Positions 21,421-32,112 of a stretch of DNA of 64,000 bases are shown here, piece after piece (the first letter of the stretch is position 1; every line of letters starts with the position of its first letter). The notes beneath the pieces were generated by a model that saw only the letters and a program-made list of their open reading frames with translations, made no database searches and was not told where the DNA came from. The DNA comes from Silene latifolia. Lineage: Eukaryota; Streptophyta; Magnoliopsida; Caryophyllales; Caryophyllaceae. A program made the translations under genes and the position numbers. The DNA is taken from assembly GCF_048544455.1 (NCBI RefSeq), contig NC_133532.1, positions 90,403,156 through 90,467,155 of the forward strand, read 5' to 3'.

Positions 21421-24401
21421 CTACTGATGGACACCCTCTAACTCAGCAACCCTCGCCGTAAGAGCAGCAATCTCGGCGTCCCGAAACTCAAGCTCCCTCG
21501 ACAAGCGAGCCGTCTCCTCCCGAGACTGGGCCAACTCTCGCTCCAGCTCGCGGTCACCCTGTAAAAACAACAAATTGGCTCATGTCAATCAAAACAAAAC
21601 TGAAAATCAAAAATCAAAAGAAATCAAACGAGGTTCGTACCTGACGACCTCGACCACCGACGAGTGCCTCGATGGCAGTAGCTCGTAGCCGGTTGGCCAC
21701 CCTCCATAATGCCACGAACGGAGATGGCGCGACCTGCATTTCAAAAGAAATTCTCAGTAAAGTGAACAAGTTCAATCAAATGTGTTCTTACACGAAAGGT
21801 ATATAAGCTGGAGGCTCACCCTCCGAATCGATCTTGCCGATCGTCTAGGCCAGCATCCGTTACAGCTACGTCAAAGTCACGCAACTCGGAGATCGTCGTC
21901 CTCCCAGTCGCGTCAGTGTACTCAAGAGTCTCGGGGTACACTGGGGGCTCGATGCCCGCCGCCTCAACCTCCTGCAAGGACAAATAGCTCTCATTAATCG
22001 ACGATCTTTCATCGTAATTCTCAAAATCAAATCAAGAAAAGTAAAGGACGCTCACCACTACTGGCCAGTACGCCAACCTCCCGTAAAGGAACGCCGAGTA
22101 GTCATCGCCGGGCGAGAAGAAGGTCGTCGCCGCGGCACCCGCCAGTCCGCCTCCTCTCGGCCTCGGTAGGCTCCCTGAACATCGTCCTCGGAGGGTCAAT
22201 GGGAACCGTCAACGCGCCCGAGAGCACCGACGAGCCAAACGCTCGCCCGATACCACACAGACCCATCGACGTCCACAACAAAGAAATGACTCGGGCTCCT
22301 AGGTCGAAGGACCTCGGCAAATAAAAGGAGGCGCTCCAGCGTACTCCGCCCAGTCCTGGGCACCCACTGCGATAAGATAAGGCAAAGATCATTCCTATGA
22401 TCAAATAGAAGCAAAGTACAAGAGATGTAAATACGAGTGGGATACTCACGTTTGCTTTCGGTGAAGGGCGTTCACGTCCCGCCGGTAGACGTTGTGAGAA
22501 GAACGCTTGCTCTTCGTCCCGCACATCACCCAATCCCTCACCACGGGATAGGTCTTCTCCAAATGCTCGATCCTCTTCGGCGCGAGACTCGGGAAGTAAG
22601 AGTACACCCATGCCTATAAAAACAAGATAATCAATAACGATCTTTCGTGATTCGATAAAGAAAGGAATTTACTTTGGTCTAAGGAAGGTTCATACCTCCA
22701 ACGGTAGTCCGTCCGACACGCGCAGAGAGAAGTCCCCTTCTCCATCAACTCCGGACGAACCACGGCCCTCATGAAGCGGATGAGGACCGCAAAACCAAGA
22801 AGATGACCCGGTCCCAGCGTCCTAGGGAGCTCGGTCGAAAGAAAGGGAAGAAGCTTCGTCGATAGCCTCTCGCCCTTGTCTCCGAGGTAAATCGAAGACA
22901 AGAACCACCAAAGCCACGACGAGCCCTCCGCTCAACAGACAGGGGGAGGAGCGGTTTCCCTCCCATCGATCGTCACCACTCAGGGTCTTCCCCGCAAAAT
23001 GCGATCTCGGACATAGGTGCGGGTACCAAGCCCGGATCGCAACAGACCTTCGCCACGACGGTTCCACCGATCAATCTCCTCGCCTCGGTCGAATCCGCTC
23101 TCATAGCAGTCTCCGGCCACACCATCTCCTCGGTCCCGCACGGCAGACCAGAAATTATGTCGTAGTCCTCCAGAGTAACTCCCACCTCACCAAAAGGCAG
23201 GTGAAACGTGGAAGTCGTATCCCAGAATCGATCCAAGAAAGCACGGACCAGGCTAAGGTTGGCCCGCAACTTCCTCTTCACGATATCCCTCCAGACCTGA
23301 ACCAGAGGACCAAACGCTCCGCGCTCGATCATGGCCCTCTCCTCCGCCGACAGCCGCTCGTAGTGCTCCATCGCTGTCGTATAACCCGAGAATGACCTGA
23401 TGTTCCCGGCCTCCTATAGATGATTTGAAACAAGGCTATCTTTAGTTTTGAATGAAATTGGCAAGAAGTTTGGATAAAAAGAATAAAAGAGAATAGGTGA
23501 TGAGTAGTGAATTCTTATTTACCAAGCTCTTCACCGTCCTGTAGGACAGGTGACCCTCTGCAGCCCACACGAGGTGCCTACTCTCCCGTGTCTCGGCCAC
23601 GCAGAGCTCCTCTCGGTGACGACCTCCTCGCGACGTTGGCCTCTCGGGGCCTTCTCCTCCTCCACCTCCTCGTGTGCCTCGTCTCCAGTGGCCATCACCG
23701 CATCGGTGAAAGCCTGCTCCAAAGCCTCCTCAACCGCACTGGCGTCTATCTCCATGGGAGTCCTCCCAGAAGAAGAAGCCTCATCACCTGCGACGTTAAA
23801 GTAAATTTAGGCCGCGTCACGCGACGGCAAGCCTTTGTTAAGGAGTTTTCGAGCCTCGAGCCACGAAATCGCCCTTTCGCCATCTTTGGCCATATTCCCG
23901 CCAACCCGATCACTCATGTGATAAATTAGGTCAAGTCAAGTCCAAGTCAAGGCCTAGTTCCGGTTTCGAGTCGAAAATTCGGCAGCATTTCGTTATAACG
24001 GCGATTATGCCCTAGAAAGGTGCCCTGAAAAAGTTGTCACAAACCAAAATTTCGAGATGACAGGAAGTTTACCCATCATCCAAGGATCCCAAATATCAAA
24101 TTTCATCGCCAATGGACAATCCTAAGGCTATTTTCGAAGCAATTTACGGTTCAGCTGTAAAACCGTCTCAAAATTCGCTCAAGGGCTCAAAACTCGATGA
24201 AAATTCGAAGTAAATACATGGTTATATTCCTAACATTGCCTACTATCCATTTCTAGCATCAATTTGGCAAAGCAAATTCATTTGGGGGAAAAGCCCCAAA
24301 TTTTCGATCCAAAGGGTCGAAAAACCCTAATTCTCGCGGCTCGAAATTCGACAAATACGGATGATTAATGCAAGATTAAGACACATACCTCGATTAGTCA
24401 T
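21421..24401 (-). pseudogene. Antisense gene B: plant mobile domain (PMD) protein, eight inferred exons
   Basis: Inferred exons (minus): 24401-24389, 23787-23523, 23413-22696, 22613-22450, 22366-22056, 21971-21794, 21733-21641, 21558-21421, every intron GT-AG. The 13-nt first coding exon (ATGACTAATCGAG) joins in phase to GDEASSSGRTPMEIDAS. Exon 3 carries the PMD core: FLDRFWDTTS, TFHLPFGEVGVTLEDYDII, GLPCGTEE; exon 4 reads AWVYSYFPSLAPKRIEHL; exon 5 ends SAFLYGRLAYWPVV; exon 7 begins VAPSPFVALWRVANRL; exon 8 is a Glu/Leu-rich coiled coil ending VAELEGVHQ. About 625 residues in total. Exons 2, 3, 5 and 6 each contain a small frameshift. PMD occurs in plant MULE and gypsy elements and in the host MAIN/MAIL genes; its molecular role is unclear. 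Exon borders are strong because most pieces join in phase; exon 5 is the least certain. Confidence 0.8.
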
Positions 24402-25483
24402 GTTTAATGCAAGCTTTTGAATCCAACCTCGACGGAAATGGTGAAGATTTGAGAGAAGAATTGGAGGAAATGTATTTCGAAATAATGAAAATAAACCTTC
24501 TGATTTCGCGTTTTTACGCGGAAATAACCAATTTGGGGAAAAGACGCAGCAGGCGCTGCGCCTCTTCCAAGGGACGCAGCTCTTGCTGCACCTCTTCCAT
24601 ATGTTCCCTCCATACGAATTTTCAAAAATTCGTTATGAGTTCGTTATTAGTGGGCCCATCTTTGGTGCGCCTCTTCTTCAACGCTATTATATTCTTTTGG
24701 TCCGTTTCAACGATTTTCTTTCGTTCCGGCCCGCGTTTTATCCTACGCGACAGTATTTTGCAGTATTGTCCAAATTCATTTTATCCCGTGCAGCAGTATT
24801 TTGCAGTATTGCTCAATCTATTTTGTCCTAAAGCAGAGTATTTTTGCGATCGCTTGCACTCAAGATTTCTCCCACGACGATCAAGATGTTCCTAGTCGTC
24901 AATATATTCCCCAACAAGAGTTCGCTTGAGACCGACGCAAGCAGATTCAACCCCAAGTTTTGCCAGAGTTCGTTTGAGACCGACGCAAGCGGATTTTCCC
25001 CAGCAGTTTCTACCGACGTCCTGCTGCTTTCAATATTTCTTGTTTCCCCGCGGAGTCCGACAGGGTGTCGTTCTCCAGAAGTTCCTATACCCAAAACTTA
25101 GTTACCTCTAGGTTGAACTCATATTTGACCTCCTTCCCGTCAATGCTTTCCTTTAGGGTCCCACACCCTAGCACCAATCTTTATATAACTTTTAGGTCTT
25201 ACCCTTAGCTCCTAAGCTCAAACCGTAGCTCCTACGCAACTCCGAAAGCATCTCGAGAAGAAGTCCCAGGTATGGTCTCTTCTTATGGCTGGCGAGCCTC
25301 CTTACGTAGTCTAATGGACTTTAAACGACCCTCCCCGATAGTCGACAGACTCTAAAATGTTCCCGACGACAGGTCCTTGGCTCAGACCCCTTGAGCCGCC
25401 TCGCGTCGCCATAGTCGTCAGGTTGTAATCTTCGATTGACCTGATGGCTATACTTTGACTTTCGCCTAGTCCAAGCCTCAGTC
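24402..25483. other. 3' non-coding region of the Tat element
   Basis: No gene supported. It contains the presumed promoter and leader of antisense gene B (just above 24401; no clear TATA box), a GACGCAG/CTGCGCC module at 24541-24600, a 48-bp near-duplication around GCAGTATTTTGCAGTATTG (24750-24830), and a 50-bp one around TTGAGACCGACGCAAGC (24915-25000). Confidence 0.6.
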
Positions 25484-25496
25484 AAAGTGGGGGCTC
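25484..25496 (+). other. Polypurine tract
   Basis: AAAGTGGGGGCTC directly precedes the 3' LTR; this purine-rich word is the expected plus-strand primer site and is typical of Tat elements. Confidence 0.85.
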
Positions 25497-27880
25497 TGTA
25501 GACACCTCATTTCTGCACCTCCCGCAAACCACCCGGTGATGATTGGGCCGCATGTTTGATCCGCGGAACGATTTGTGACAGTTCGTAAGATTATCGTCAA
25601 GTGTTTGCTCAAATATTAACGTCAACCTCTTAGTTGTCATCTACGTCCTGATACGGTCGTTTTGGCAGTAATTAGAGTACATTCGGAGTCCGGGTAAAAA
25701 ACCGTCTCCATTTTCTGATAGCTGTTAAAAATCCCGAGTCGAATGTTCGAATGTTCCGGATATTTCTATTCCATATTTCATAAATTTTATCTTTTGGCAA
25801 ATAATATCCCGTAATATTCAAAAGATAATCGAATTATTTCCGTCCTACCATAACTCAAACACGGAAATCTTTCTTCAGCAGGAGGAAACCTCCTGGGAAC
25901 AGACGCAGCAGGCGCTGCGCCTCTTCCAAGGGACGCAGTGGCTGCTGCGCCTCTTCCCAGGCCCTTCTTTGCATGATTTACGTATCTTTTTTATATCTTT
26001 CCGAGATTCACTCCCAAAGAGTCTCCGAAACCCTATTCCTTCACGTGATTAGTATAAATAGGAGCTTTCGTTCCTCATATTTCTCACGCGAGTGTCCGCC
26101 CTTCTCTTCTCCCTTTGCATTCTAGACTTCGTTCTTACTAATTGGCGCCTACGTGCTTGGACTTCCGACCACGTAAGCTCGGATCTTCCGGTACCACCTC
26201 TCCGTTGCATGACCGACCAATTTGACCAACTACACTCAATCAATCTTAATTAATCAATCGTTTTCCTCTTACGAGGGCACTCTCTTTGCATTCGCGTCGA
26301 GCATTCACTAGTCGATTTTCTTAGTTCATCTCGTTCCGTCAACATGTAAGTCTGAGGGTGTATATTCCTCTTTTATTTATTGTATTTAATTTTCGTATCA
26401 CCATTGTAAGATTTATGTCGAAAACACCGTTAAAATCGATTTCTAAAACCGTGCTTTAAAACTTGTTTTTGCGGATTTCCAGTAGACAGACGTCGAGAAA
26501 AGACGCAAAGAATCGCCGCGCCTCTTCGAAGGAGCGCAGTTCCTGCTGCGCCTCTTCGTGAGGCTGCCGCAGTTCCTGCTTCTTTTCTTCTTCTTCGTCT
26601 TCTATAATTCGTCTTTCTTGTTTGTTTTCGCATATTTGTTCTTTAATTCGCTCACATGATAGTTTAATAATCATATATAATTTATTCATCATTCATTAAC
26701 TTGTTTAATCATCATAAGTCCGACTTAAATCCTAAATAATCAATATTTGCGGGTTTTCGTTATTAATATTCAAATCCAGATTTTAGAAGTTCAATTTGTT
26801 CATATTGGGTTTCTGAGATTCGTCATTGATATAATTTCCACATGTTCATTCCATATTCGTTGTTAATTCGTCATTATATCTAACCTAGTCAATTAATTTT
26901 AATAGAGAACTCATTCATTAACATCGTTCCTTCATGTAATTAATCCGTTTAATTCCGTCTTATTCGTATTTTACTGTTTTTATGACTCATTCATATGTAA
27001 TTAACCTGTTAAATCACTTCCATCCGAGTCAATTATCTAATCAATCGTCAAATTTACTAATTAACATTAACGATTTGCAGTTCCGGCTTCACAGCCAGAA
27101 CTCACCCTTGGAACAGACGCGGAATCGCTGCGCCTCTTCCGCAGGGCGCTCTACTGCGCTTTGTTCGAGATGAGTTCTCCTCAACTCCGTTTCGCCGACC
27201 TAGTTTAGTTTACATATTAACTAACTAATATCCGTAATATCACTAATTCCTGTTCGTTAATTTTATTCTTTCTTTCTTTTATTTCTTTTTCTCAAATCAT
27301 CCGTTTTAGAGGTATTTTCGACATAAATCGCCTTTCCCATTGTAATTATTGTAATTTCCATTATTGTAATTTATGTTTATTGTATTTCTTTCGTTTGTAT
27401 GTTTTCACATGTAAATTGAGTATTAATTCCTACTTCGACCCCAATTGTTTGCTAATTACGTGTCAACCGACTTAGTCTAATTCTCACATGCTAGGATTAA
27501 TCTATGGATGTTGCATTGCATGCATATAGCCGACGGTATATCGAGTACGAATAACTTCCCTAATCATTAGTAGAGGCCGCTATCGAGGCGGGCGGGATTA
27601 GGTGTTCGATCAAAAGAGCTTCCTAATACGTACCCTCACCCCTTACTCCAGATCTCCGTGAGCACCCGTGTTCATTGGCATCCACGAGAGTCATTCTAGA
27701 CATAGAATGCTAAGGGTAACGATTGCTTAGTGTTCATGTCACTACTTTGTGTCTTGACATGACACGAGGTATTCGAACGGTTCCAATTTCCCATAAAAAT
27801 TGGTGGCGACTCCATAGAAAATGCAAACGCTTGTCCCTCGTTTCTCACCAAGCGCCCCCGTGGGCGGCCCGCTGTCCACA
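25497..27880 (+). repeat. 3' LTR of the Tat element (2,384 bp)
   Basis: Starts TGTAGACACCTC, ends GCTGTCCACA, and is followed by the CAACG duplication. It has the same layout as the 5' LTR with TATAAATA at 26053-26060. Compared with the 5' LTR, differences gather near 25680-25735, 25873-25925, 26500-26570 and 27080-27200, mostly in or next to the GACGCAG/CTGCGCC modules; the final 672 bp is nearly identical. Confidence 0.95.
26053..26060 (+). promoter_or_regulatory. TATA box of the 3' LTR
   Basis: TATAAATA identical to the 5' LTR box; could drive transcription into the right flank (27886 onward). Confidence 0.6.
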
Positions 27881-27885
27881 CAACG
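27881..27885. repeat. Target-site duplication CAACG, right copy
   Basis: Matches 4894-4898 exactly. Confidence 0.95.
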
Positions 27886-28735
27886 CCCGAACACAAACAG
27901 CCAGAGAGATGAATGCATACAGGTCTATAGACGCCAAAAGCTTAGTACCACGAGTTTAAAACTGCACTTGCGCACCTTGGCACTCATGCTCTTCTGAACA
28001 AAAACAACAATGAAAACAATCAATCAATAGTACTAAAGAAGGGGAAATCAACAAACCCTAATTTTTAAAGATCGCCTAATTCAACTACAACAATATAATT
28101 ATCAATAAATCGGATCAAATAGAATTAAACTGAACAAAAACAACAATGAAAACAATCAAAAGCGAAAAAAAATCATAGAGGATGGATGATAATTACCTAT
28201 ATGGATGCGCAACAACTGTAGGAAGAAAGAAACCGCCATCGTCGCATATGGCACTGTAATATTTGAGAGGAACTCGGTGGGTGAGAGTGAGATGAGTAGT
28301 GAGTAATGAGAAATGAAAGTGAGACGGAATGAGTGGAGTAGAGAGTCAGAGAGAATGGTAAATATGTGGTTGTGAGTGAATGAAGAATGGAGGGCCGAGA
28401 TACAAAGGGAAAGATCCAACGGTAGAGGGAGAACTTGAGGTAGCACTATTCATAGCTACAGTTATCCCAAGTATAAACTTTTATAGGAGTTAAGGATTCC
28501 CTACAATTTCAGTCTCTTGTAAAGAATTTTCAGTTGAGCAACACAATTGTTTTCATGGAGTCCGAAGTTGTGTAGATAGTGCTCAAGTAGTCGCATTTAA
28601 AATCATGGAGATATCAATTGGTCACTCTGAAAAATGTTAGATATGTTAAAATCAGTTCAATGACCGTCAATCACAAAATAAAATGCAAACAAAAGGACAA
28701 TTACAGGGATGTGAATGATTTTATTTTGAAATCAG
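27886..28735. other. Right flank of the Tat insertion
   Basis: No intact gene. At 27886-27990 the minus strand should continue the ARIA-like exon but shows only weak similarity (KLLAS). Positions 28190-28460 are purine-rich and resemble 150-360 in composition and in the ACGGTAG-containing end, in the same orientation. AACAAAAACAACAATGAAAAC occurs at about 27997 and again near 28134 (a 20-bp-class direct repeat). Confidence 0.4.
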
Positions 28736-29343
28736 GATGCCAATTGCGGAAACACACTTCTCATTTCTCTTGAAGAACTGGTGAAGGATGGACTGTTGAC
28801 AGAAGATGAACTTCCTAAGCATATATGAAAATTTCCGAAAATATCCCAGTATATCAAGTGAGTTTCTGATGTATGGTTTTCATTTCTTATGATTCTCGTT
28901 AAGTTTGTAAGCACATAATCTATGTCTAAGCCATGAGCTTATGTAGTATACTAGTACATCACTTTTTTGAAGATTCTGAACCAGGAGGCTTGAGTCAAAG
29001 CAGAGCTCATGATTGACTTATTTTCAGTAATCAACATATTGAGACACATTAGTTTTTTTAGTCAACAATTTTCATATACTGTGACTCGTTGATGTTGCAG
29101 TCATATTTTTCGTCAAAAAGTAAAATTTCAAATATGCTCCCATGCTTCCTTATTCACTAGTAAATGATTTATGAATTGTTGTGTTTAGAGGACACTTTCT
29201 TTAGATGCTTGAGGCTAAACTCCATGATTATTAGCAATATTGCAAAAATCTATATATCCTTCAGTCTTGTCACAATCATGCAGGCTGGCTTGAGGATGCA
29301 GCATACTTTGCTGTGATCGACACTGCTCGCAATACATTCATTG
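28736..29343 (+). pseudogene. DPE1-like: DPE1 (4-alpha-glucanotransferase) gene fragment, two exons
   Basis: The plastid disproportionating enzyme transfers maltooligosaccharides during starch breakdown. Exon piece 1 (28736-28828) follows an acceptor (AAATCAG) and reads DANCGNTLLISLEELVKDGL, then TEDELPK, before a premature TGA at 28826. Exon piece 2 (29284-29343) follows CATGCAG and reads WLEDAAYFAVID, then ARNTFI, and ends at a strong donor GTAAGG. Both blocks belong to the conserved N-terminal half of the family-77 glycosidase. Intervening DNA (28829-29283) is intron-like but two expected exons are missing, and no other exon was found. It is a truncated copy retaining introns, so it came from genomic DNA, not from mRNA. 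Confidence 0.75.
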
Positions 29344-29436
29344 GTAAGGCCTCGAACCCCTAAAAACCACCATCTCTCAAAGATTAGAGAAAATTTACCA
29401 GACCATTGATTTAAATATACCAAATCTATTCATTTA

Positions 29437-29719
29437 TAGGCAAAATAAGAAAAAACTCATTCCGTTTGATGCTTCTGCGGATTTTTATGAGTCGGATCGT
29501 GAGTCCATAAAGTCGTCGGTGACCGTAAATCAAGGGCCACCGGCATCCGAAAGAGCGCAACGGCGAAAGTCCAGCATGCTTAGTGTATGTACTGTATTTG
29601 GATACACAAAATACGTTACCGGATACATGGATGAATACTACCAGATACACATATCGAAGTGTGTATCTAGAGAATTAATTTGTGAATCTGGGACAGTAAT
29701 ATGTGTATCTACTCCTATA
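29437..29719 (+). other. Exon-like open frame, not recognised
   Basis: Plus-strand frame open for about 94 codons after an acceptor-like TTTATAG: reads KKKLIPFDASADFYESDRES, then GPPASERAQRRKSSMLS. The first half has a coding look (charged, balanced); the second half runs into GATACAC-type repeats and is probably not coding. It could be another captured exon. No family recognised. Confidence 0.3.
29644..29667. repeat. GATACAC/GTGTATC palindrome, copy 1
   Basis: Imperfect 24-bp palindrome: GATACACATATCG then AAGTGTGTATC. Related copies lie at 32535-32558 and 34328-34351. Confidence 0.6.
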
Positions 29720-30648
29720 TAGGTAATTTCCCTTTTCTTAAATTGAAGAAAACAAGAATAGGATCCTCTTAGTCCACTTGTGGATGAATTTTCAATACAA
29801 TATTGTGCATATCTTGTTGATGATCAAAATCTTTCATCAGTACAGGCGTATGACACCTTTTAGTCTGGTTTTAGTTCTTATGAAATGAATAAGTAGTAGC
29901 TTGGGGATTAGTATATGGATTAAGTTTGAATTAATGTTTTATTAAATTGATTGAGTTTGCTAGAAGCGTATAATTATTTGATTTTTCAGTTCTCAGTCGT
30001 ATAACTAGCTTTAGCTTTAGCTGGCTTGCCGATTTCAAATCATCCATATGAATAGGTCACTTTTTTATTTATGTCTTTCTCTCCTCTTTATGCTACCAAG
30101 CAGCAGCACCATGGTCCAAAACCAGGTTGCTGTTCAACTTCATGCCTGCGACAATTTATGATGTTAAGTTGTTGTGCCCTCTCTACTGCTCTCTTTTGTA
30201 CCCATGTTACCTTTATTAACTGTGGTGGTTGTGTTGAGGTTGTTGGCTTTTTTATTATCCTTGTTCAAATTGTCTTCCATCTGGTTCTATTTCATTTAAA
30301 TTGGTTGACTGCAAGATTGGATTGGGGGTGTTAAGCTGTTACTATTTGATCTGTCACTTTTGTTTTGGTTAAATTAGATCTATTCATTGCATTAAGTTTG
30401 GTTTAGTGTTCTCCTGTTTGTTAGCGGTATACTGGTAGGCTGATTTCTAGTGGAGGACTTCATAAAATCTTGCTAGTCACGCAAAAGATACATATGCCAT
30501 GGCTGAACTGAATTCCTCTAGGTTTGACTAATTTTCGGTGTATAGATAGTGACATATTACTTCTCAGTCGTATATTCCTTTATCATTAAATTGGAAATAA
30601 AATGAAAGTTATTAATTTCACTTTGATATATACTCTTTCATTTAAAGT
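29720..30648. other. Unassigned AT-rich sequence
   Basis: No supported gene. A short Cys-rich ORF at 30071-30334 has no recognised motif and is probably chance. Confidence 0.4.
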
Positions 30649-31000
30649 AGTGTATCTAGCTAGCTAAAGCTATGTATCTAGAAACTAAAAAGAGTGTATC
30701 TAGCTAGCTAGATGTATGCATCTAGCAACTTAAAGTAGTGTATCTAGCTAGCTAGAGGTATGTATCTAGCAACTTAAACGAGTGTATCTAGCTAGCCAAA
30801 CGTATGTATCTAGAAACTTAAAGAATTGTACCTAGGTAGGTAGAGGTATGAATCTAGCAAGTTAAACGAGTGTATCTAGCTAGCTAAACGTATGTATCTA
30901 GCAACTTAAACGAGTGTATCTAGCTAGCTAAATGTATGTATCTAGAAACTTAAACGAGTGTATCTAGGTAGGTAGAGGTATGAATCTAGCAATTTAAATG
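30649..31000. repeat. 44-bp tandem repeat, 8 units
   Basis: Exactly 352 bp, eight 44-bp units of the form AGTGTATCTAGCTAGCTAAA, CGTATGTATCTAG, (A/C)AACTTAAACG. Units five and eight carry the variant TAGGTAGGTAGAGG in place of TAGCTAGCTAAAC. Recently amplified, as unit length is fixed. Confidence 0.9.
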
Positions 31001-31914
31001 TATGTATTTTAGCGTTGTGACGTTCTTACGACAATTGGGTTGATGTGATTTTGGTGCAACTGATCTCCTTTTGTCTCTAATTTGAACGATCCTATATTCC
31101 ATCAATGCACTTTAATTGACATGGATTATTTGAATTTCTATATTCAAAGCCCTCGAGATTGAGGCAGAGGGTTTTAGCTTCTTGACGTTCTAGTGTCATA
31201 TGGTTTGATGTATTATAAGCCCAGTTGAAGTGATTTTGACAGACGGTTTCTTATTTTGAGCCGAGTTCTATGATTTGGGATACTGTCATACAGGTTAGAA
31301 CTTAGAATGGCAAAGCGCATAGGTTGTTATCTTTTTTTTTAGAGTGAGGGATTGAGCCTTTCTGAAATCCCTGGTAATCTGAAATACTTGAGTCGTTGAT
31401 TGCATTCTGGTCGAGGGATTATATCTTAGCGTGGTATGTTTGTGAAAAGTGCGTGTTTCTTTATAGCTTAACTAACCTGCTCTTAGTTCATGCGATTGCA
31501 CATGTGAAAGCTCTATCAGTATTGACAGAGAGAATTCCACAAAGTAGAATAAGTGGTTTCCTTGTGTGTTTTCTAGATATAGTTGAAAGTATAGCATTGA
31601 GTTTTAATAATATTTGCATTCTGGTCGACAGATTGTATCTTAGTGTGGTAATCTTCAGACATTAAGCTTAATCTACTTAAGATAGATTTGGATTAGAGAC
31701 TATTATGTTTCAGAGGGTACTAAGTTCTACTATAATTTTTTTTGACAGTAAGTTCTACTATAATTTATGTCGGAAGTTTGCATTCGAGTGTATTATAATC
31801 ATGTTTGGAAGAAGTGGTTTCCTTTTATACAAAATGAAAATTGCATAGTTTGAATTGAAGTTCTGAGATTGATGCTCATTGAGCTACTATAGAGTTTAAC
31901 TACTGAAATTGCAG
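31001..31914. other. Unassigned sequence upstream of the ATG10 piece
   Basis: No exon identified. A direct repeat of about 33 bp, GCATTCTGGTCGA...ATCTTAG(C/T)GTGGT, lies at about 31403 and 31617, and a 20-bp one (AGTAAGTTCTACTATAATTT-like) near 31720/31748. Confidence 0.4.
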
Positions 31915-32112
31915 GAACATCCGTATCTGAATAGACCATGGTACAGCCTGCATCCATGTGGGACGAATGAACTAATGAAACTCCTAGTCAATACTTGTCT
32001 ATTGAAAACTGAAGACACGCCATAACGTTACTTGATTTCATGGTTCTCTGTCGTAAGCCAGGTTGTTTGTCTTAAAATTCCACTTGAGATAGCAACTCCT
32101 CGTCAAATATAG
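31915..32112 (+). pseudogene. ATG10-like: ATG10 C-terminal exon(s) fragment
   Basis: ATG10 is the E2-like enzyme that conjugates ATG12 to ATG5 in autophagy. After acceptor TTGCAG at 31914 the frame reads EHPYLNRPWYSLHPCGTNEL, the catalytic-cysteine block (HPCGT), then after a spacer YLISWFSVVSQVVCLKIPLE, the C-terminal helix, ending with a natural TAG at 32110. One in-frame TAA at 32023 interrupts it, and Gly-to-Ser/Cys changes are seen in the usually conserved VVGQVVGL segment. The two blocks are directly contiguous in one frame, with no intron between them. No N-terminal exons were found upstream. Fragment, not a working gene. Confidence 0.8.

Larger units (their letters stand above)
4899..27880 (+). 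mobile_element. Complete Tat-lineage (Ogre/Retand-like) Ty3/gypsy retrotransposon
   Basis: A 22,982-bp element with matching TG...CA LTRs, a 5-bp target duplication, a primer-binding site 3 nt inside the 5' LTR and a polypurine tract abutting the 3' LTR. Domain order gag-PR-RT-RNaseH-aRNaseH-INT shows Ty3/gypsy; the second, archaeal-type RNase H, absence of a chromodomain, large size and extra antisense genes before the 3' LTR point to the Tat lineage (Ogre/Retand group). No ORF precedes gag, unlike canonical Ogre. Its protease is interrupted by a solo-LTR-like insert at 10354-13917, so the element was about 19.4 kb when it landed. Single-base breaks lie near 9885, 15005, 16255, 16410, 16830 and 17100, so no continuous polyprotein can be made from this copy as read. 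Confidence 0.95.

Noticed and set aside
29757-29790. GGATCCTCTTAGTCC as the left end of an FB element ending at 35187
   Set aside because: Does not match the right end GGATCCTGTGCGAACC beyond the first bases.
30649-31000. CRISPR-like array
   Set aside because: Direct tandem repeats without unique spacers in plant nuclear DNA.
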